A stretch of DNA of 64,000 nucleotides from Brevibacillus reuszeri (GCF_002897295.1 NZ_BEXF01000005.1:296725-360724), one strand, 5' to 3'; shown: positions 54,217 to 62,956, numbered from the stretch's first letter. Notes: generated from the letters alone by a model not told the origin. A program made the numbers and translations.

Positions 54217-55215
54217 TTGGAGAGTAACAACCTGTTGGAAATCAAGGATCTCGAGGTCGTCTATACGAGCGGCAAAAGTACGGTGCAAGCGGTCAACGGC
54301 ATCAGCCTGAGCCTTGGCCGCAAGGAAACGCTGGGACTCGTTGGAGAGACCGGCGCTGGCAAGACCACCATCGCACTGTCCATATTGCGGCTGCTTCCGG
54401 AACGTACGGGTAAAATACTGAACGGCTCCGTCACCTTCGACGGCGTTCCGGTGCTGGAGCTGGGCGAAGCGGAGATGCAGGCGATCAGGGGGGGAAGGGT
54501 ATCTATGATATTCCAGGATCCCATGACTGCGCTGAATCCCGTCATTCCAATCGGACGGCAAATAGAGGAAGCCCTTTTCCTGCACAATGTCGATAAGCTG
54601 GATTCCAAGGCGCTTGGGGAGCGCATCGATGAAATACTGGGGCTGGTTGGTATTCCGCCTGAAAGGAAAAAAGAATATCCCCACCAGTTCAGTGGTGGAA
54701 TGAAGCAACGCGTCGTGATTGCAATGGCGCTTGCCTGCTCCCCCGAGCTGCTGATCGCCGACGAGCCCACCACCGCGCTTGACGTCACGATTCAGGCCCA
54801 AGTGCTGGCGATGATGGAAGAGCTCAAGCAACGGTTGGATATGAGCATGTTGATGATCACCCACGACCTCGGCATAGTCGCGAAAACCTGCGATAAGGTC
54901 GCGGTGATCTATAGCGGGGAGATTGTAGAATATGGCACCTTTGAAGACTTTTTTGTCGGAGAACGCCATCATCCCTATACAGATGGGCTGTTTGGCAGTA
55001 TCCCGGATATATACGGAAATGTAAGACGGCTGAGGCCAATTGAGGGGATGTTGCCTGACCCGACAGACCTGCCCGCTGGCTGCAAGTTCCATCCGCGATG
55101 CCCGCATTCCATGGATATATGCAAAACCGTATTACCGGTCGCTTATATCAATGGAACTCATGCTGTAAAATGCCATATATTTGCATCGGAGGAGGGATAT
55201 CATGGGGAATACTAA
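54217..55215 (+). CDS. OppD/DppD ABC ATPase
   Basis: 332 residues from TTG 54217, because AGGGGGTG sits 6 bases upstream; GTG 54208 lies within that site. Walker A GETGAGKTT near residue 45, Q-loop IFQDPMTALNP near 100, signature QFSGGMKQRVVIAMALA near 155, Walker B LLIADEPTTALD near 177 and H-loop MLMITHDLGIVA. The C-terminal oligopeptide extension has the Cys motif GCKFHPRCPHSMDIC near 290 that often binds an Fe-S cluster. Powers peptide uptake. Confidence 0.93.
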   Translation: MESNNLLEIKDLEVVYTSGKSTVQAVNGISLSLGRKETLGLVGETGAGKTTIALSILRLLPERTGKILNGSVTFDGVPVLELGEAEMQAIRGGRVSMIFQDPMTALNPVIPIGRQIEEALFLHNVDKLDSKALGERIDEILGLVGIPPERKKEYPHQFSGGMKQRVVIAMALACSPELLIADEPTTALDVTIQAQVLAMMEELKQRLDMSMLMITHDLGIVAKTCDKVAVIYSGEIVEYGTFEDFFVGERHHPYTDGLFGSIPDIYGNVRRLRPIEGMLPDPTDLPAGCKFHPRCPHSMDICKTVLPVAYINGTHAVKCHIFASEEGYHGEY

Positions 55216-56170
55216 TCCGATTTTGCTAGAGACAATTGGACTGCAAAAGTATTTCAATGTGGAACACGGCAAGCTCCATGCCGTGGACTCAGTTGACCTG
55301 CGGATAAAGGCGGGGAGTACCTTGGGTATCGTGGGTGAATCGGGCTGCGGCAAGACAACGCTCGGCCGTACGATCCTAGGGCTTGCGCCCGCGACAGGCG
55401 GCCAGATCCTTTTTGAGGGACAAGATATCACCAACTGCGACGCCCGCAAATTCAAGGCGCTGCGCAAAGAGATGCAGATTATTTTTCAGGATCCCTACAG
55501 CTCCATCAATCCGCGCCATTCAATCAAGAAAACCATTGCCGAGCCTCTGCTGGTGAACGGGATCATCCGGGACAGGAAGCAAAGGGAGGCCCGCGTCCTG
55601 GAGCTTATGGAAACCGTTGGGCTGTCCCGGCGGTTCGAAAATAGCTATCCCCACGAGCTGGACGGCGGAAGACGCCAGCGCGTCGGCATTGCTCGCGCAC
55701 TGGCGGTACACCCCAAATTTATCGTATGCGACGAGCCGGTGAGCGCATTGGATGTGTCGATCCAGGCGCAGGTGCTCAATCTCCTGATGGATTTGCAGGA
55801 GAGTCTGAGCTTAACCTATTTGTTTATCACTCATAACCTGAGCGTTGTACGCCATATATCAACAGAAATTGCTGTTATGTATCTCGGTCAGTGCATTGAG
55901 CGCGCCCCCTCAAGGGAACTGTTTGAACACCCGCTACACCCTTATACAAAAGCTCTTATTTCCGCCATACCCATCGCATCAGCAAAGGCTAGGGAAATAC
56001 CAACGGAGATTATTAAGGGAGAGCTGACAAGCCCGATTAATCCGAAGCCCGGCTGCCGGTTTGCCTCAAGGTGTCCTTATGTTAAAGCTGAGTGTACCGG
56101 CAAGGATATCCCGCTGCGCGATATGGGAGGGGAGCATTATGTGTCATGCGTGTTACACGGGGGTGTATAA
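55202..56170 (+). CDS. OppF/DppF ABC ATPase with altered signature motif
   Basis: 322 residues from ATG 55202 (GGAGGAGGG at 6 bases, 14-base overlap with the previous gene). Walker A GESGCGKTTL near 40, Walker B FIVCDEPVSALD near 170, H-loop FITHNLSVVR near 210, C-terminal Cys motif GCRFASRCPYVKAEC near 295. The ABC signature, normally LSGGQ, reads ELDGGRRQRVGIARAL: Ser to Asp and Gln to Arg. This weakens one of the two ATP sites formed with OppD, as known for asymmetric ABC pairs. Completes the importer. Confidence 0.92.
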   Translation: MGNTNPILLETIGLQKYFNVEHGKLHAVDSVDLRIKAGSTLGIVGESGCGKTTLGRTILGLAPATGGQILFEGQDITNCDARKFKALRKEMQIIFQDPYSSINPRHSIKKTIAEPLLVNGIIRDRKQREARVLELMETVGLSRRFENSYPHELDGGRRQRVGIARALAVHPKFIVCDEPVSALDVSIQAQVLNLLMDLQESLSLTYLFITHNLSVVRHISTEIAVMYLGQCIERAPSRELFEHPLHPYTKALISAIPIASAKAREIPTEIIKGELTSPINPKPGCRFASRCPYVKAECTGKDIPLRDMGGEHYVSCVLHGGV

Positions 56171-56211
56171 TATGAAGCTTTTGGCAGTATTTTGGATCAG
56201 GAGGTGGGTGA

Positions 56212-58509
56212 GTGCTTGAAGCATATAAGCGAGCGGCAAGAATATACTCCGCCAACAGAAAGAAACACGTTCTGAACGAGCGCGTAACGGAGCATTGGAT
56301 CAAGGGGAGCCAGGATTTCTGGTTTGCCAAAGATGTGTCGTCCTGCGAAGGAATAGGGACGGAATACATGCGTTATGTACATGAGGATATGGCTCTGTAC
56401 AGGCTATTCGACCATGAGGCATTTGCTGAGGCACTCGGTGTCTGGCATGAGAATGCGAAGCCCTTGGAGTTGCCCGTGAATATCCATGGGGTTGACGGGA
56501 AAACCATGTACTTCTCCATAAACGGGGAGGAGGGTGAGTTTTGCTATGAGCTGAAAGGCGGCATTGTCAAAAAGCTGGAATATCCGCTCTATGATCAAAA
56601 TGAAGCAACCTCTCCCGATTTTAGGTATTCAGTCTACACAAACGAGGGCAACATCTTTTGCAGGGACAATGGTTCGGGGAAAACCACGCAACTGACCACC
56701 GGCGGCAGCGACTTGCAGCCCTACGCACGCCGGTACCAAATGATTAGCGAGAAGCTGATCAGCAAAGAGCCGAGGATTTTGCCCCTTGGTTTGAAGTGGT
56801 CGCCGGATTCCAAGCGTTTTCTGACCTACCGAACGGATACCCGCAGGATCAGTCGGATGCATCTGGTACAATCGGATCCATTGAGCAAAACCCCCGCTCC
56901 GGTCGAAGTCAGCTATCCTTACTCCATGCCGCCGGACTCGGAAATCCTGACGGCGCATGTTTATCTGGTAGATGTGCAGAGCAAACGTTTCCGTCCTGTT
57001 TTGCTGGATGGACAGCCCCTGACTCTTTTTTCGCAGGCGATGTTCGACGCCAAAAACGACCAGCTGAAGTGGACGGCAGATGGCAAGACAGCGTACCTTG
57101 TACGCTATGACCGTTACTTTAAAAAAGCGCAGGCTGTCCTGATTGACATGGAAGCCTGTACCGCGCGCATAGCCGCTGAACAGGTTTATGAAACCTTCGG
57201 GTTTACAGAATACTTTGGATTTTCTTCACAGGAGGTATTCAACGATCCAGGGCTTCTTTACCTGCCGGAAAGCGAAGAGCTGATCTGGCTGCTTGAGAGG
57301 GACGAATACGCCTCCCTATTTCTTATTGACGCCGTAAACGGCAGGATAAAGAGCGACCTGACCCCAGGACCTTATACCGCCCGGCGAATGAGGCACTACA
57401 ATAAGAATACCAGGACGCTTTATTTTACCGCCTCCGGCCGGGAGTCCGGTATCGACCCCTATTATCAGCTTTTATACGCGGTAAATCTCGATAGTGGACA
57501 ATTAACAAGAATCAGCGAGCAAACCGCCGAACACATTCCTCGGTTCAGCCCCGACGGTGACTATTTTATCGACACCTATTCCACCGTTCAAGCTGTGCCT
57601 GAAACTTTTGTGTGTCGGCCAGATGGTACGCCCATCACAAAGGTTGCCGAAGCGGATGTCAGCCGCATTGTGGAAAAAGGGTATATAGAGCCCGAACCGT
57701 TCCGGGTATTGGCCCGGGATGGGGTCACGCCTATCTACGGTATCATTGTCAAGCCCTTCGGCTTTGATCCCAATAAAAAGTATCCTGTTGTGGACTATAT
57801 TTACGGCGGAAGCCAACGCATTAATACGCCCAAGGCGTTTCAGTTCCACGAGGTTTTGGATATGGATCCCATGGGAGGCCTGCAAAGCTTAGCCCAACTT
57901 GGGTTTATTGGCATAATTGTCGACGGCCTGGCAACCCCGCTTCGCACAAAGGCGATACACGATATGGCCTATGGTAAGCCAGAGGAATGCTGCGGCATTG
58001 AGGATCATGTGTGCGCTCTACGCCAGCTTGCGGAGCAATATAGTTGGGTCGACATCGACAGAGTCGGTATATGGGGCAGCTCGGGGGGCGGCTACGCCAC
58101 AGTGCGTGCAATGCTACAATTCCCTGATTTTTTTAAAGTGGGGGTATCCCTCTGTGGCGACCACGATCAGGCAAAGTACCATACGCATTGGGGTGACCGC
58201 TGGTTAGGTCCCTATTCGGAAGTGGCGTATTACAACCAGGCAAACCGCCACTTTGCCAGTAGTTTGGAGGGGCGGTTGCTGCTGATCCATGGCGATATGG
58301 ACGACAATGTGCATCCTTCGGCAACCATTCAGCTGGCAGCAGCCCTGATCCATGAAAATAAGGATTTTGACATGCTGCTCTATCCCAACGGTAGCCACTT
58401 CCTCGATCAGTATCCCTATGTCACGCGGCGCAGGTGGGATTATTTTGTTCGTCATTTATTGGGGAAAGAGCCGCCAAGAAATTTTTCGATGGAACAAGAG
58501 GGCAACTGA
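56212..58509 (+). CDS. S9-family serine peptidase, dipeptidyl-peptidase IV-like
   Basis: 765 residues; GTG 56212 with AGGAGG at 7 bases. The N-terminal 490 residues form a DPPIV-type beta propeller (SPDSKRFLTYRTD, FSPDGDYFIDTYS). The C-terminal hydrolase holds the triad: Ser in GIWGSSGGGYATV near 623, Asp in LLIHGDMDDNVHPS near 695 and His in NGSHFLDQYP near 728. It cuts short peptides, typically after a penultimate Pro or Ala. With no signal peptide it would act in the cytosol on peptides imported by the preceding Opp system. Confidence 0.9.
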   Translation: MLEAYKRAARIYSANRKKHVLNERVTEHWIKGSQDFWFAKDVSSCEGIGTEYMRYVHEDMALYRLFDHEAFAEALGVWHENAKPLELPVNIHGVDGKTMYFSINGEEGEFCYELKGGIVKKLEYPLYDQNEATSPDFRYSVYTNEGNIFCRDNGSGKTTQLTTGGSDLQPYARRYQMISEKLISKEPRILPLGLKWSPDSKRFLTYRTDTRRISRMHLVQSDPLSKTPAPVEVSYPYSMPPDSEILTAHVYLVDVQSKRFRPVLLDGQPLTLFSQAMFDAKNDQLKWTADGKTAYLVRYDRYFKKAQAVLIDMEACTARIAAEQVYETFGFTEYFGFSSQEVFNDPGLLYLPESEELIWLLERDEYASLFLIDAVNGRIKSDLTPGPYTARRMRHYNKNTRTLYFTASGRESGIDPYYQLLYAVNLDSGQLTRISEQTAEHIPRFSPDGDYFIDTYSTVQAVPETFVCRPDGTPITKVAEADVSRIVEKGYIEPEPFRVLARDGVTPIYGIIVKPFGFDPNKKYPVVDYIYGGSQRINTPKAFQFHEVLDMDPMGGLQSLAQLGFIGIIVDGLATPLRTKAIHDMAYGKPEECCGIEDHVCALRQLAEQYSWVDIDRVGIWGSSGGGYATVRAMLQFPDFFKVGVSLCGDHDQAKYHTHWGDRWLGPYSEVAYYNQANRHFASSLEGRLLLIHGDMDDNVHPSATIQLAAALIHENKDFDMLLYPNGSHFLDQYPYVTRRRWDYFVRHLLGKEPPRNFSMEQEGN

Positions 58510-58530
58510 GTTTGAAAAGGAGCGGATAAA

Positions 58531-58623
58531 ATGGATGGTATGCTTCGGTATACCACACTTTCCCCATCGGGGAATACCACCGCTGTGATTGCTGCGATAA
58601 CGCCACCTGCAACAAGGGGATGA
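58531..58623 (+). CDS. 30-aa ORF between the two S9 peptidase genes
   Basis: ATG 58531 with AAAAGGAG at 8 bases. The product, MDGMLRYTTLSPSGNTTAV then IAAITPPATRG, contains LSPSGN, the pattern seen at the start of S9 propeller blades (LSPDGK). It may be the remains of the N-terminus of a third S9 peptidase rather than a bioactive peptide gene. Strong ribosome site, no known family. Confidence 0.35.
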   Translation: MDGMLRYTTLSPSGNTTAVIAAITPPATRG

Positions 58624-58674
58624 ACGACGATCTCTATTGATGTGACTTTATTATACAAGGAGGGCGACGCCCTT

Positions 58675-60693
58675 ATGAAGAGTCCAAGCATTGACGATAT
58701 CATACAGTACCGGTTCCTCTCCCAGCTGAAGTTTTCCCCTGTGGGCGGGCAGTCAGCCCATGTTGTGTCACAGGCCGACGATGACAACGGTTACCGGCAT
58801 GAGCTGTGGCTGTGCAGCACCGACGGCAAGCTGCTGCGGCTGGCGGACACCGGCAGGCAGAAGCTCTTTGCCTGGGAGGATGCGGATACTCTACTCTTTG
58901 CCGCCGAACGCTGCGAGAAGGACCGCGCCCGGAAGGACCGGGGCGAGGTGTTCACCCGCTTCTACCGCCTTTGCATCCATGGCGGCGAGGCGGTATCCGC
59001 CTTCGAACTGGGGCTGAGCATCATGGACATCCGCTCGGTAGAAAAGGGCATCTGGCTGGTGCTGGGGGAATATAACAGGAACCACCCGGCAATGGATGGG
59101 CTGGAGTTAAACGAAAAGGAGGCGCGGCTCGCCGCGCTGCGCAAAGACCGCGATTACCAGATCATCGACGAGGTTCCCTTCTGGTCCAATGGCCGAGGAT
59201 TTACAAATGGTATACGCCGCTGCCTCTACCTGTACGACGAGGCCGCGAATACTCTTACAATGGTCAGCGCTCCACACCAGGAGGTGGAGCTGCATGCCCT
59301 TTCGCCATGCGGGCGGTACATCGCCGGCGCGGGCCGGGAAATGGACGGCATCTACTCTGAGAAGGCCACGCTGTGGGAGTACGACCGCGCATCGGGGACC
59401 ACCACGCGGCTTTCCGTTGGGCGCTTCCACATCAGGGGCGTGACATACGCGGATGGCGAGCTTCTGTTCTGCGGTGCCGAGGGAACAGCCTATGGACTCA
59501 AGGAAAACGGCGGCTTCTATCGTGTTGACCGGGCAAGCGGCTTTATCTGCCTGCTGGTGGGGCATGACGCCACCATCGGCTTGCCGGTGAACAGCGATTG
59601 CCGCCTGGGCGGTGGAACAATCCTGAAGGGCCAGGGCGGGCACCTGTACTTTACCTCCCTGCGGGGATATGTGTGTGGCCTTTACCGCATGCACCTCGAC
59701 AGCGGAGCTGTCGAGGCGGTGTATGACGAGGCAGGCAGCATTGACTGCTTCGACATCAGTGGCGACGCGATCCGCTGCATTTCCCTGATCGGGCAGCGCC
59801 TGCAGGAGCTCTATGCACTAGCGGATGGCGTGCCGGAGCGTCTCTCCGACTACAATAAGGCAGCGCATGAGGACATGTGGCACGCGCAGCCAGTACACCA
59901 CACCATCACGGACCAGGAGGGGTTCATCTTCGACGGCTGGGCCCTTCTACCGCGGGATTACAGCCCGATTAAGCGATATCCCGCGATCCTGCACATCCAT
60001 GGTGGACCCAAGACGGCATTTGGGGATGTGTATTTCCACGAGATGCAGGTGTGGGCGGCGCAGGGCTACGTCGTCCTCTACTGCAATCCCCGGGGCAGCG
60101 ATGGCAGGGGCGACGCCTTTGCCGACATTCGGGGAAAATACGGTGAAATCGACTATCAAAATCTGATGCAGTTCCTTGACGAGATGCTGCTAGCCTATCC
60201 CGCCATCGACAGCGCGCGCCTCGGCGTGACCGGTGGTTCCTACGGCGGCTTCATGACCAACTGGATCATCGGCCACACCAACCGCTTCCGCTGCGCCTGC
60301 TCCCAGCGCTCCATCTCCAATTGGTTTAGCTTCACTTACATCAGCGACATCGGCTATTACTTTGGCACGGATCAGATGCAGGCGGACGCGTGGAAGAATC
60401 CCAAAAAGCTGTGGGAGCACTCCCCGCTGAGATATGCGGACAAGGTGAAGACCCCCACGCTGTTCATCCACTCAGACGAAGATTATCGTTGCTGGATTCC
60501 GGAGGGCTACCAGATGTACACCGCGCTGCGCCTTCATGGAGTCGAGGCCCGCATGTGCGTCTTCCACGGTGAGAACCACGAGCTGTCCCGCTCGGGCAAG
60601 CCGGCCAACCGGCAGCGGCGCATGGCCGAGATACTGCAGTGGATGAACCGCTATCTGAGGGAGGGTGGGGAGCAAAGCATTCTGGAACACTAG
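58675..60693 (+). CDS. S9-family prolyl-oligopeptidase/acylaminoacyl-peptidase
   Basis: 672 residues from ATG 58675 (AAGGAGG at 10 bases). A seven-bladed propeller-like N-terminal region (to about 410; FSPVGGQSAHVVSQADDD, LSPCGRYIAGAG) precedes the S9C hydrolase: ILHIHGGPKTAFG near 440, Ser in GVTGGSYGGFMTN near 523, Asp in LFIHSDEDYRC near 602, His in HGENHELSRSGKP near 635. It resembles YuxL-type acylaminoacyl peptidases. Clearly higher GC than all neighbours, even the other genes of the module. It ends 10 bases from the tRNA-Leu remnant. Confidence 0.9.
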   Translation: MKSPSIDDIIQYRFLSQLKFSPVGGQSAHVVSQADDDNGYRHELWLCSTDGKLLRLADTGRQKLFAWEDADTLLFAAERCEKDRARKDRGEVFTRFYRLCIHGGEAVSAFELGLSIMDIRSVEKGIWLVLGEYNRNHPAMDGLELNEKEARLAALRKDRDYQIIDEVPFWSNGRGFTNGIRRCLYLYDEAANTLTMVSAPHQEVELHALSPCGRYIAGAGREMDGIYSEKATLWEYDRASGTTTRLSVGRFHIRGVTYADGELLFCGAEGTAYGLKENGGFYRVDRASGFICLLVGHDATIGLPVNSDCRLGGGTILKGQGGHLYFTSLRGYVCGLYRMHLDSGAVEAVYDEAGSIDCFDISGDAIRCISLIGQRLQELYALADGVPERLSDYNKAAHEDMWHAQPVHHTITDQEGFIFDGWALLPRDYSPIKRYPAILHIHGGPKTAFGDVYFHEMQVWAAQGYVVLYCNPRGSDGRGDAFADIRGKYGEIDYQNLMQFLDEMLLAYPAIDSARLGVTGGSYGGFMTNWIIGHTNRFRCACSQRSISNWFSFTYISDIGYYFGTDQMQADAWKNPKKLWEHSPLRYADKVKTPTLFIHSDEDYRCWIPEGYQMYTALRLHGVEARMCVFHGENHELSRSGKPANRQRRMAEILQWMNRYLREGGEQSILEH

Positions 60694-60702
60694 CTTCTGT
60701 GT

Positions 60703-60764
60703 AGCCGACGCGACTCAAAATCGTGTGGGAAAACATGGGGGTTCAAGCCCCTTCACTGGCACCA
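60703..60764 (+). tRNA. Degenerate tRNA-Leu 3' half (non-functional)
   Basis: From the anticodon stem on, it copies the tRNA-Leu at 31900: CGACTCAAAATCGTG (including anticodon CAA), then a variable arm, GGGGGTTCAAG, CACTGGCACCA. Several substitutions are present, and the 5' acceptor strand and D arm are missing, so it cannot fold. It looks like an attachment-site or recombination scar at the right border of the accessory region. Confidence 0.8.
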
Positions 60765-60774
60765 TATACGAAAT

Positions 60775-60811
60775 AAAGCTCTTGGGATGAATCATTCCTG
60801 AGAGCTTTTTT
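60775..60811 (+). terminator. Terminator after the tRNA remnant
   Basis: AAAGCTCTTGGGATGA pairs with the mirrored TTCCTGAGAGCTTT, then TTTTTG. It parallels the terminator after the intact tRNA-Leu. Confidence 0.8.
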
Positions 60812-60948
60812 GTGTTTCTGCCGTGTGACAATATATGGTATTTTGATTTCATAGTCTTTTAGTAACTTGAAATTTGAAGAATATGGTAGGACAATAGGAT
60901 CAGGCAATCAGGAAGTATCCCATTATTTGCACCAAGGAGGAAGAGGAA

Positions 60949-61548
60949 GTGTGCTGGTTCCGCTGGTGGGGCAAATCACGGAAATCGGATAATACGCCAG
61001 ACATCGAGGTACAGGATCAGCAGGTGTCGCCGATAACCAAGCGAGCAGCTCTACTTGCATTGAGTGAGAAACTGTCGCTTGGCAGTGAAAATGTCGTAGG
61101 TGAAGTCGTACTGGCATTGGATCATCCTGAGTTGTATGTGGAGCAATGGGGGGAGCGGTTGGACAACCGCGGAATCGAAGCGCCGATACCGGACTTGGCC
61201 TGGATTGCACTCGTAGATGCCTTGGACCAACTAGGGCTTGTGTGGGAAATCGATTGGAAGCAGGACGCCGAGACCATTCTTTTCGCCGTGGGCTCTCTAC
61301 TGGATTGTAGAGGATGGTTGCTCCCAGCAGCAGGTCGGCGATTAGAGCAGGCAATCAGTCACGACAGTTACACCTTTGACTTATTGGGAGAGCTACATAA
61401 ATGGTTGCGTCCTCATGGCATTGTATTAGGTCACTTGGACATTAATAGTGACAGCTACGTACTGATCGTTGTAAAGGAAGACGAGTGTGGAGAAATAGAG
61501 CGGCTGGCAGCAACAAGCGGATACAGGTTTCATAGTCGTTTTAGCTAG
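60949..61548 (+). CDS. DUF6630-like protein
   Basis: 199 residues from GTG 60949 (AGGAAGAGGAAG upstream). Short Trp-rich N-terminus (CWFRWWGKSRK), then an alpha/beta domain with IPDLAWIALVDALDQLGLVWEIDW cut near 85-105 and a C-terminal strand pair SYVLIVV near 175, the look of the DUF6630 family. No signal peptide or catalytic motif. Such proteins often sit beside other immunity- or stress-type DUF proteins, as here with a DUF4241-like gene. Function unknown. Confidence 0.55.
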   Translation: MCWFRWWGKSRKSDNTPDIEVQDQQVSPITKRAALLALSEKLSLGSENVVGEVVLALDHPELYVEQWGERLDNRGIEAPIPDLAWIALVDALDQLGLVWEIDWKQDAETILFAVGSLLDCRGWLLPAAGRRLEQAISHDSYTFDLLGELHKWLRPHGIVLGHLDINSDSYVLIVVKEDECGEIERLAATSGYRFHSRFS

Positions 61549-61663
61549 AAGGTAAGGAACTCGAAAAATGGGAAGGCTTGAAAGTATTTTACTGAATAGA
61601 ACCGATTGTATCACTTATCAGGCGATACCTACGTGAAAAAACGTATTTTGGGGGGAAGCATCA

Positions 61664-62416
61664 ATGGCGCCAACAAATGAATGGTTGTCCCAATGGGAAC
61701 AGAAGCGGGAGAAACTGAAATGTCCTGTAGATTTAAATAATTATTTTACTTCCACTGAAATTGCAGGCAAGCAGCTAGCCGTGATGGATATCGGCCCTTG
61801 CTCGGTTCCTACTGGCCAGATACTCGTACGTGATCCGTTATGTTATTTGGCAAATAGAGAGGAACAGCCTTACTTCCAAACAGCACCGGCTGGCAGCTAT
61901 CGCACGGAAGTCAGTGTCGTGAAGCCAGACGAGGATGGTGACTGTGCCCGATATGCCGCTGTTCGCCTGAAATTTGCTGATGTGCCTGCAGTGAGATTCG
62001 AAGAGGCACTTATCGGCCATGAAGACATATCAAGTTTAGGTGACGAGGAGTTCTTTGGCTTTAACGTCGATGCTGGTCTGGGGAGTATTTGCGACAAGCG
62101 GCTCCATCAGGCATTTTGCGACTTTGTGGACCAATGGTATAAAGAGCATCCCGGTGCCAATCTTTATGATGATTATTTTGCTGCTTTGTTTGCTGAAAGC
62201 TTCCGGCAGCATCCAGAATATCAACGTAGTGGCGGTGATTGGTTGAACTGGCAGATACCAGGTACAAAATACCATTTACCGATCTTTCAAAGCGGTTTTG
62301 GCGACGGGGCTTACCCGGTTTACTGGGGCTATGACGAAGCGGGCGAGATTTGCCAAATCGTCGTTCAGTTTATTGACATTGAATTAGCTTACAATGAAGA
62401 GGACGAAGAAGATTAA
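61664..62416 (+). CDS. DUF4241-domain protein
   Basis: 250 residues; ATG preceded by GGGGGGAAGC. The pattern fits DUF4241: GPCSVPTGQILVRDPLCYL near residue 45, APAGSYRTEVSVVK near 78, and GFGDGAYPVYWGYDEAG near 215. An acidic tail (YNEEDEED) ends it. DUF4241 proteins are cytosolic and of unknown biochemistry; some lie in polymorphic-toxin immunity loci, but no toxin gene is visible here. A terminator follows. Confidence 0.7.
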   Translation: MAPTNEWLSQWEQKREKLKCPVDLNNYFTSTEIAGKQLAVMDIGPCSVPTGQILVRDPLCYLANREEQPYFQTAPAGSYRTEVSVVKPDEDGDCARYAAVRLKFADVPAVRFEEALIGHEDISSLGDEEFFGFNVDAGLGSICDKRLHQAFCDFVDQWYKEHPGANLYDDYFAALFAESFRQHPEYQRSGGDWLNWQIPGTKYHLPIFQSGFGDGAYPVYWGYDEAGEICQIVVQFIDIELAYNEEDEED

Positions 62417-62448
62417 CCTGAAGATCTAACGTTGGAATGAATGCTGAA

Positions 62449-62478
62449 GCAAAAAAGTCTTGTTTTTGGCAAGGCTTT
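62449..62478 (+). terminator. Terminator after the DUF4241 gene
   Basis: GCAAAAAAGTCTTG pairs with CAAGGCTTTTTTGC (one G-T) around a T-rich loop. Confidence 0.8.
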
Positions 62479-62596
62479 TTTGCTTTTTCAATGGCAAAGC
62501 GAAGCATGCTAGGTAATTTCTCCAACATATATCTTTAACAGAGTTTCTGATAGCATGAGACCACCTCACTTTCGTAGAGGTATTTTGTGCCATAGG

Positions 62597-62857
62597 TTAG
62601 GGGTAGCGCATCCCATGACCATTAAATAATTTTTGGATGAAGTTATACACACGGACATGCACATCTGGAAAGACAAATGCAACCTCATTATCCCTCAACG
62701 GCAGGCTATCAGAAGCTGTTTCGATCCAATATGGGATGGACAATATGTCCAATGATTCCTTCAAGTAATGTACGTCTCTGTTAAGCACTCTATAGTAAAA
62801 CGATTTTTCCACGAAACCAGCCCCTTTTCCACATTGTAGCATTAGAGCGCGGGACAT
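62597..62857 (-). CDS. Doubtful ORF, 86 aa
   Basis: The frame has a protein-like composition (FYYRVLNRDVHYLKESLDIL, then PYWIETASDSLPLRDNEVAF) but no ribosome site, and a minus-strand terminator lies just upstream at 62912-62949. It could be an orphan fragment of a larger gene. Kept as low confidence because the 540-bp gap otherwise has no gene. Confidence 0.3.
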   Translation of the reverse strand: MSRALMLQCGKGAGFVEKSFYYRVLNRDVHYLKESLDILSIPYWIETASDSLPLRDNEVAFVFPDVHVRVYNFIQKLFNGHGMRYP

Positions 62858-62911
62858 AAAAACATGGATCAGGAGGGGGAGCTGGACATTTGTAAGTGGG
62901 ATAAAGCGATG

Positions 62912-62949
62912 AAAAAAGTACCCTCTCGCGCTCGCGTGACAAGGGTACC
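62912..62949 (-). terminator. Terminator of the isochorismatase-family gene
   Basis: On the minus strand GTACCCT and AGGGTAC enclose a GC-rich inner stem (CGCGAGCGCGAG) and are followed by TTTTTTC. Confidence 0.8.
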
Positions 62950-62956
62950 AGATCAA

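Noticed and set aside
59107..59694. 195-codon antisense frame in the S9 peptidase gene
   Set aside because: Expected in GC-rich coding DNA; no ribosome site or motif.
60703..60764. Functional second tRNA-Leu
   Set aside because: The 5' acceptor strand and D arm are absent, so no cloverleaf can form; treated as a remnant.
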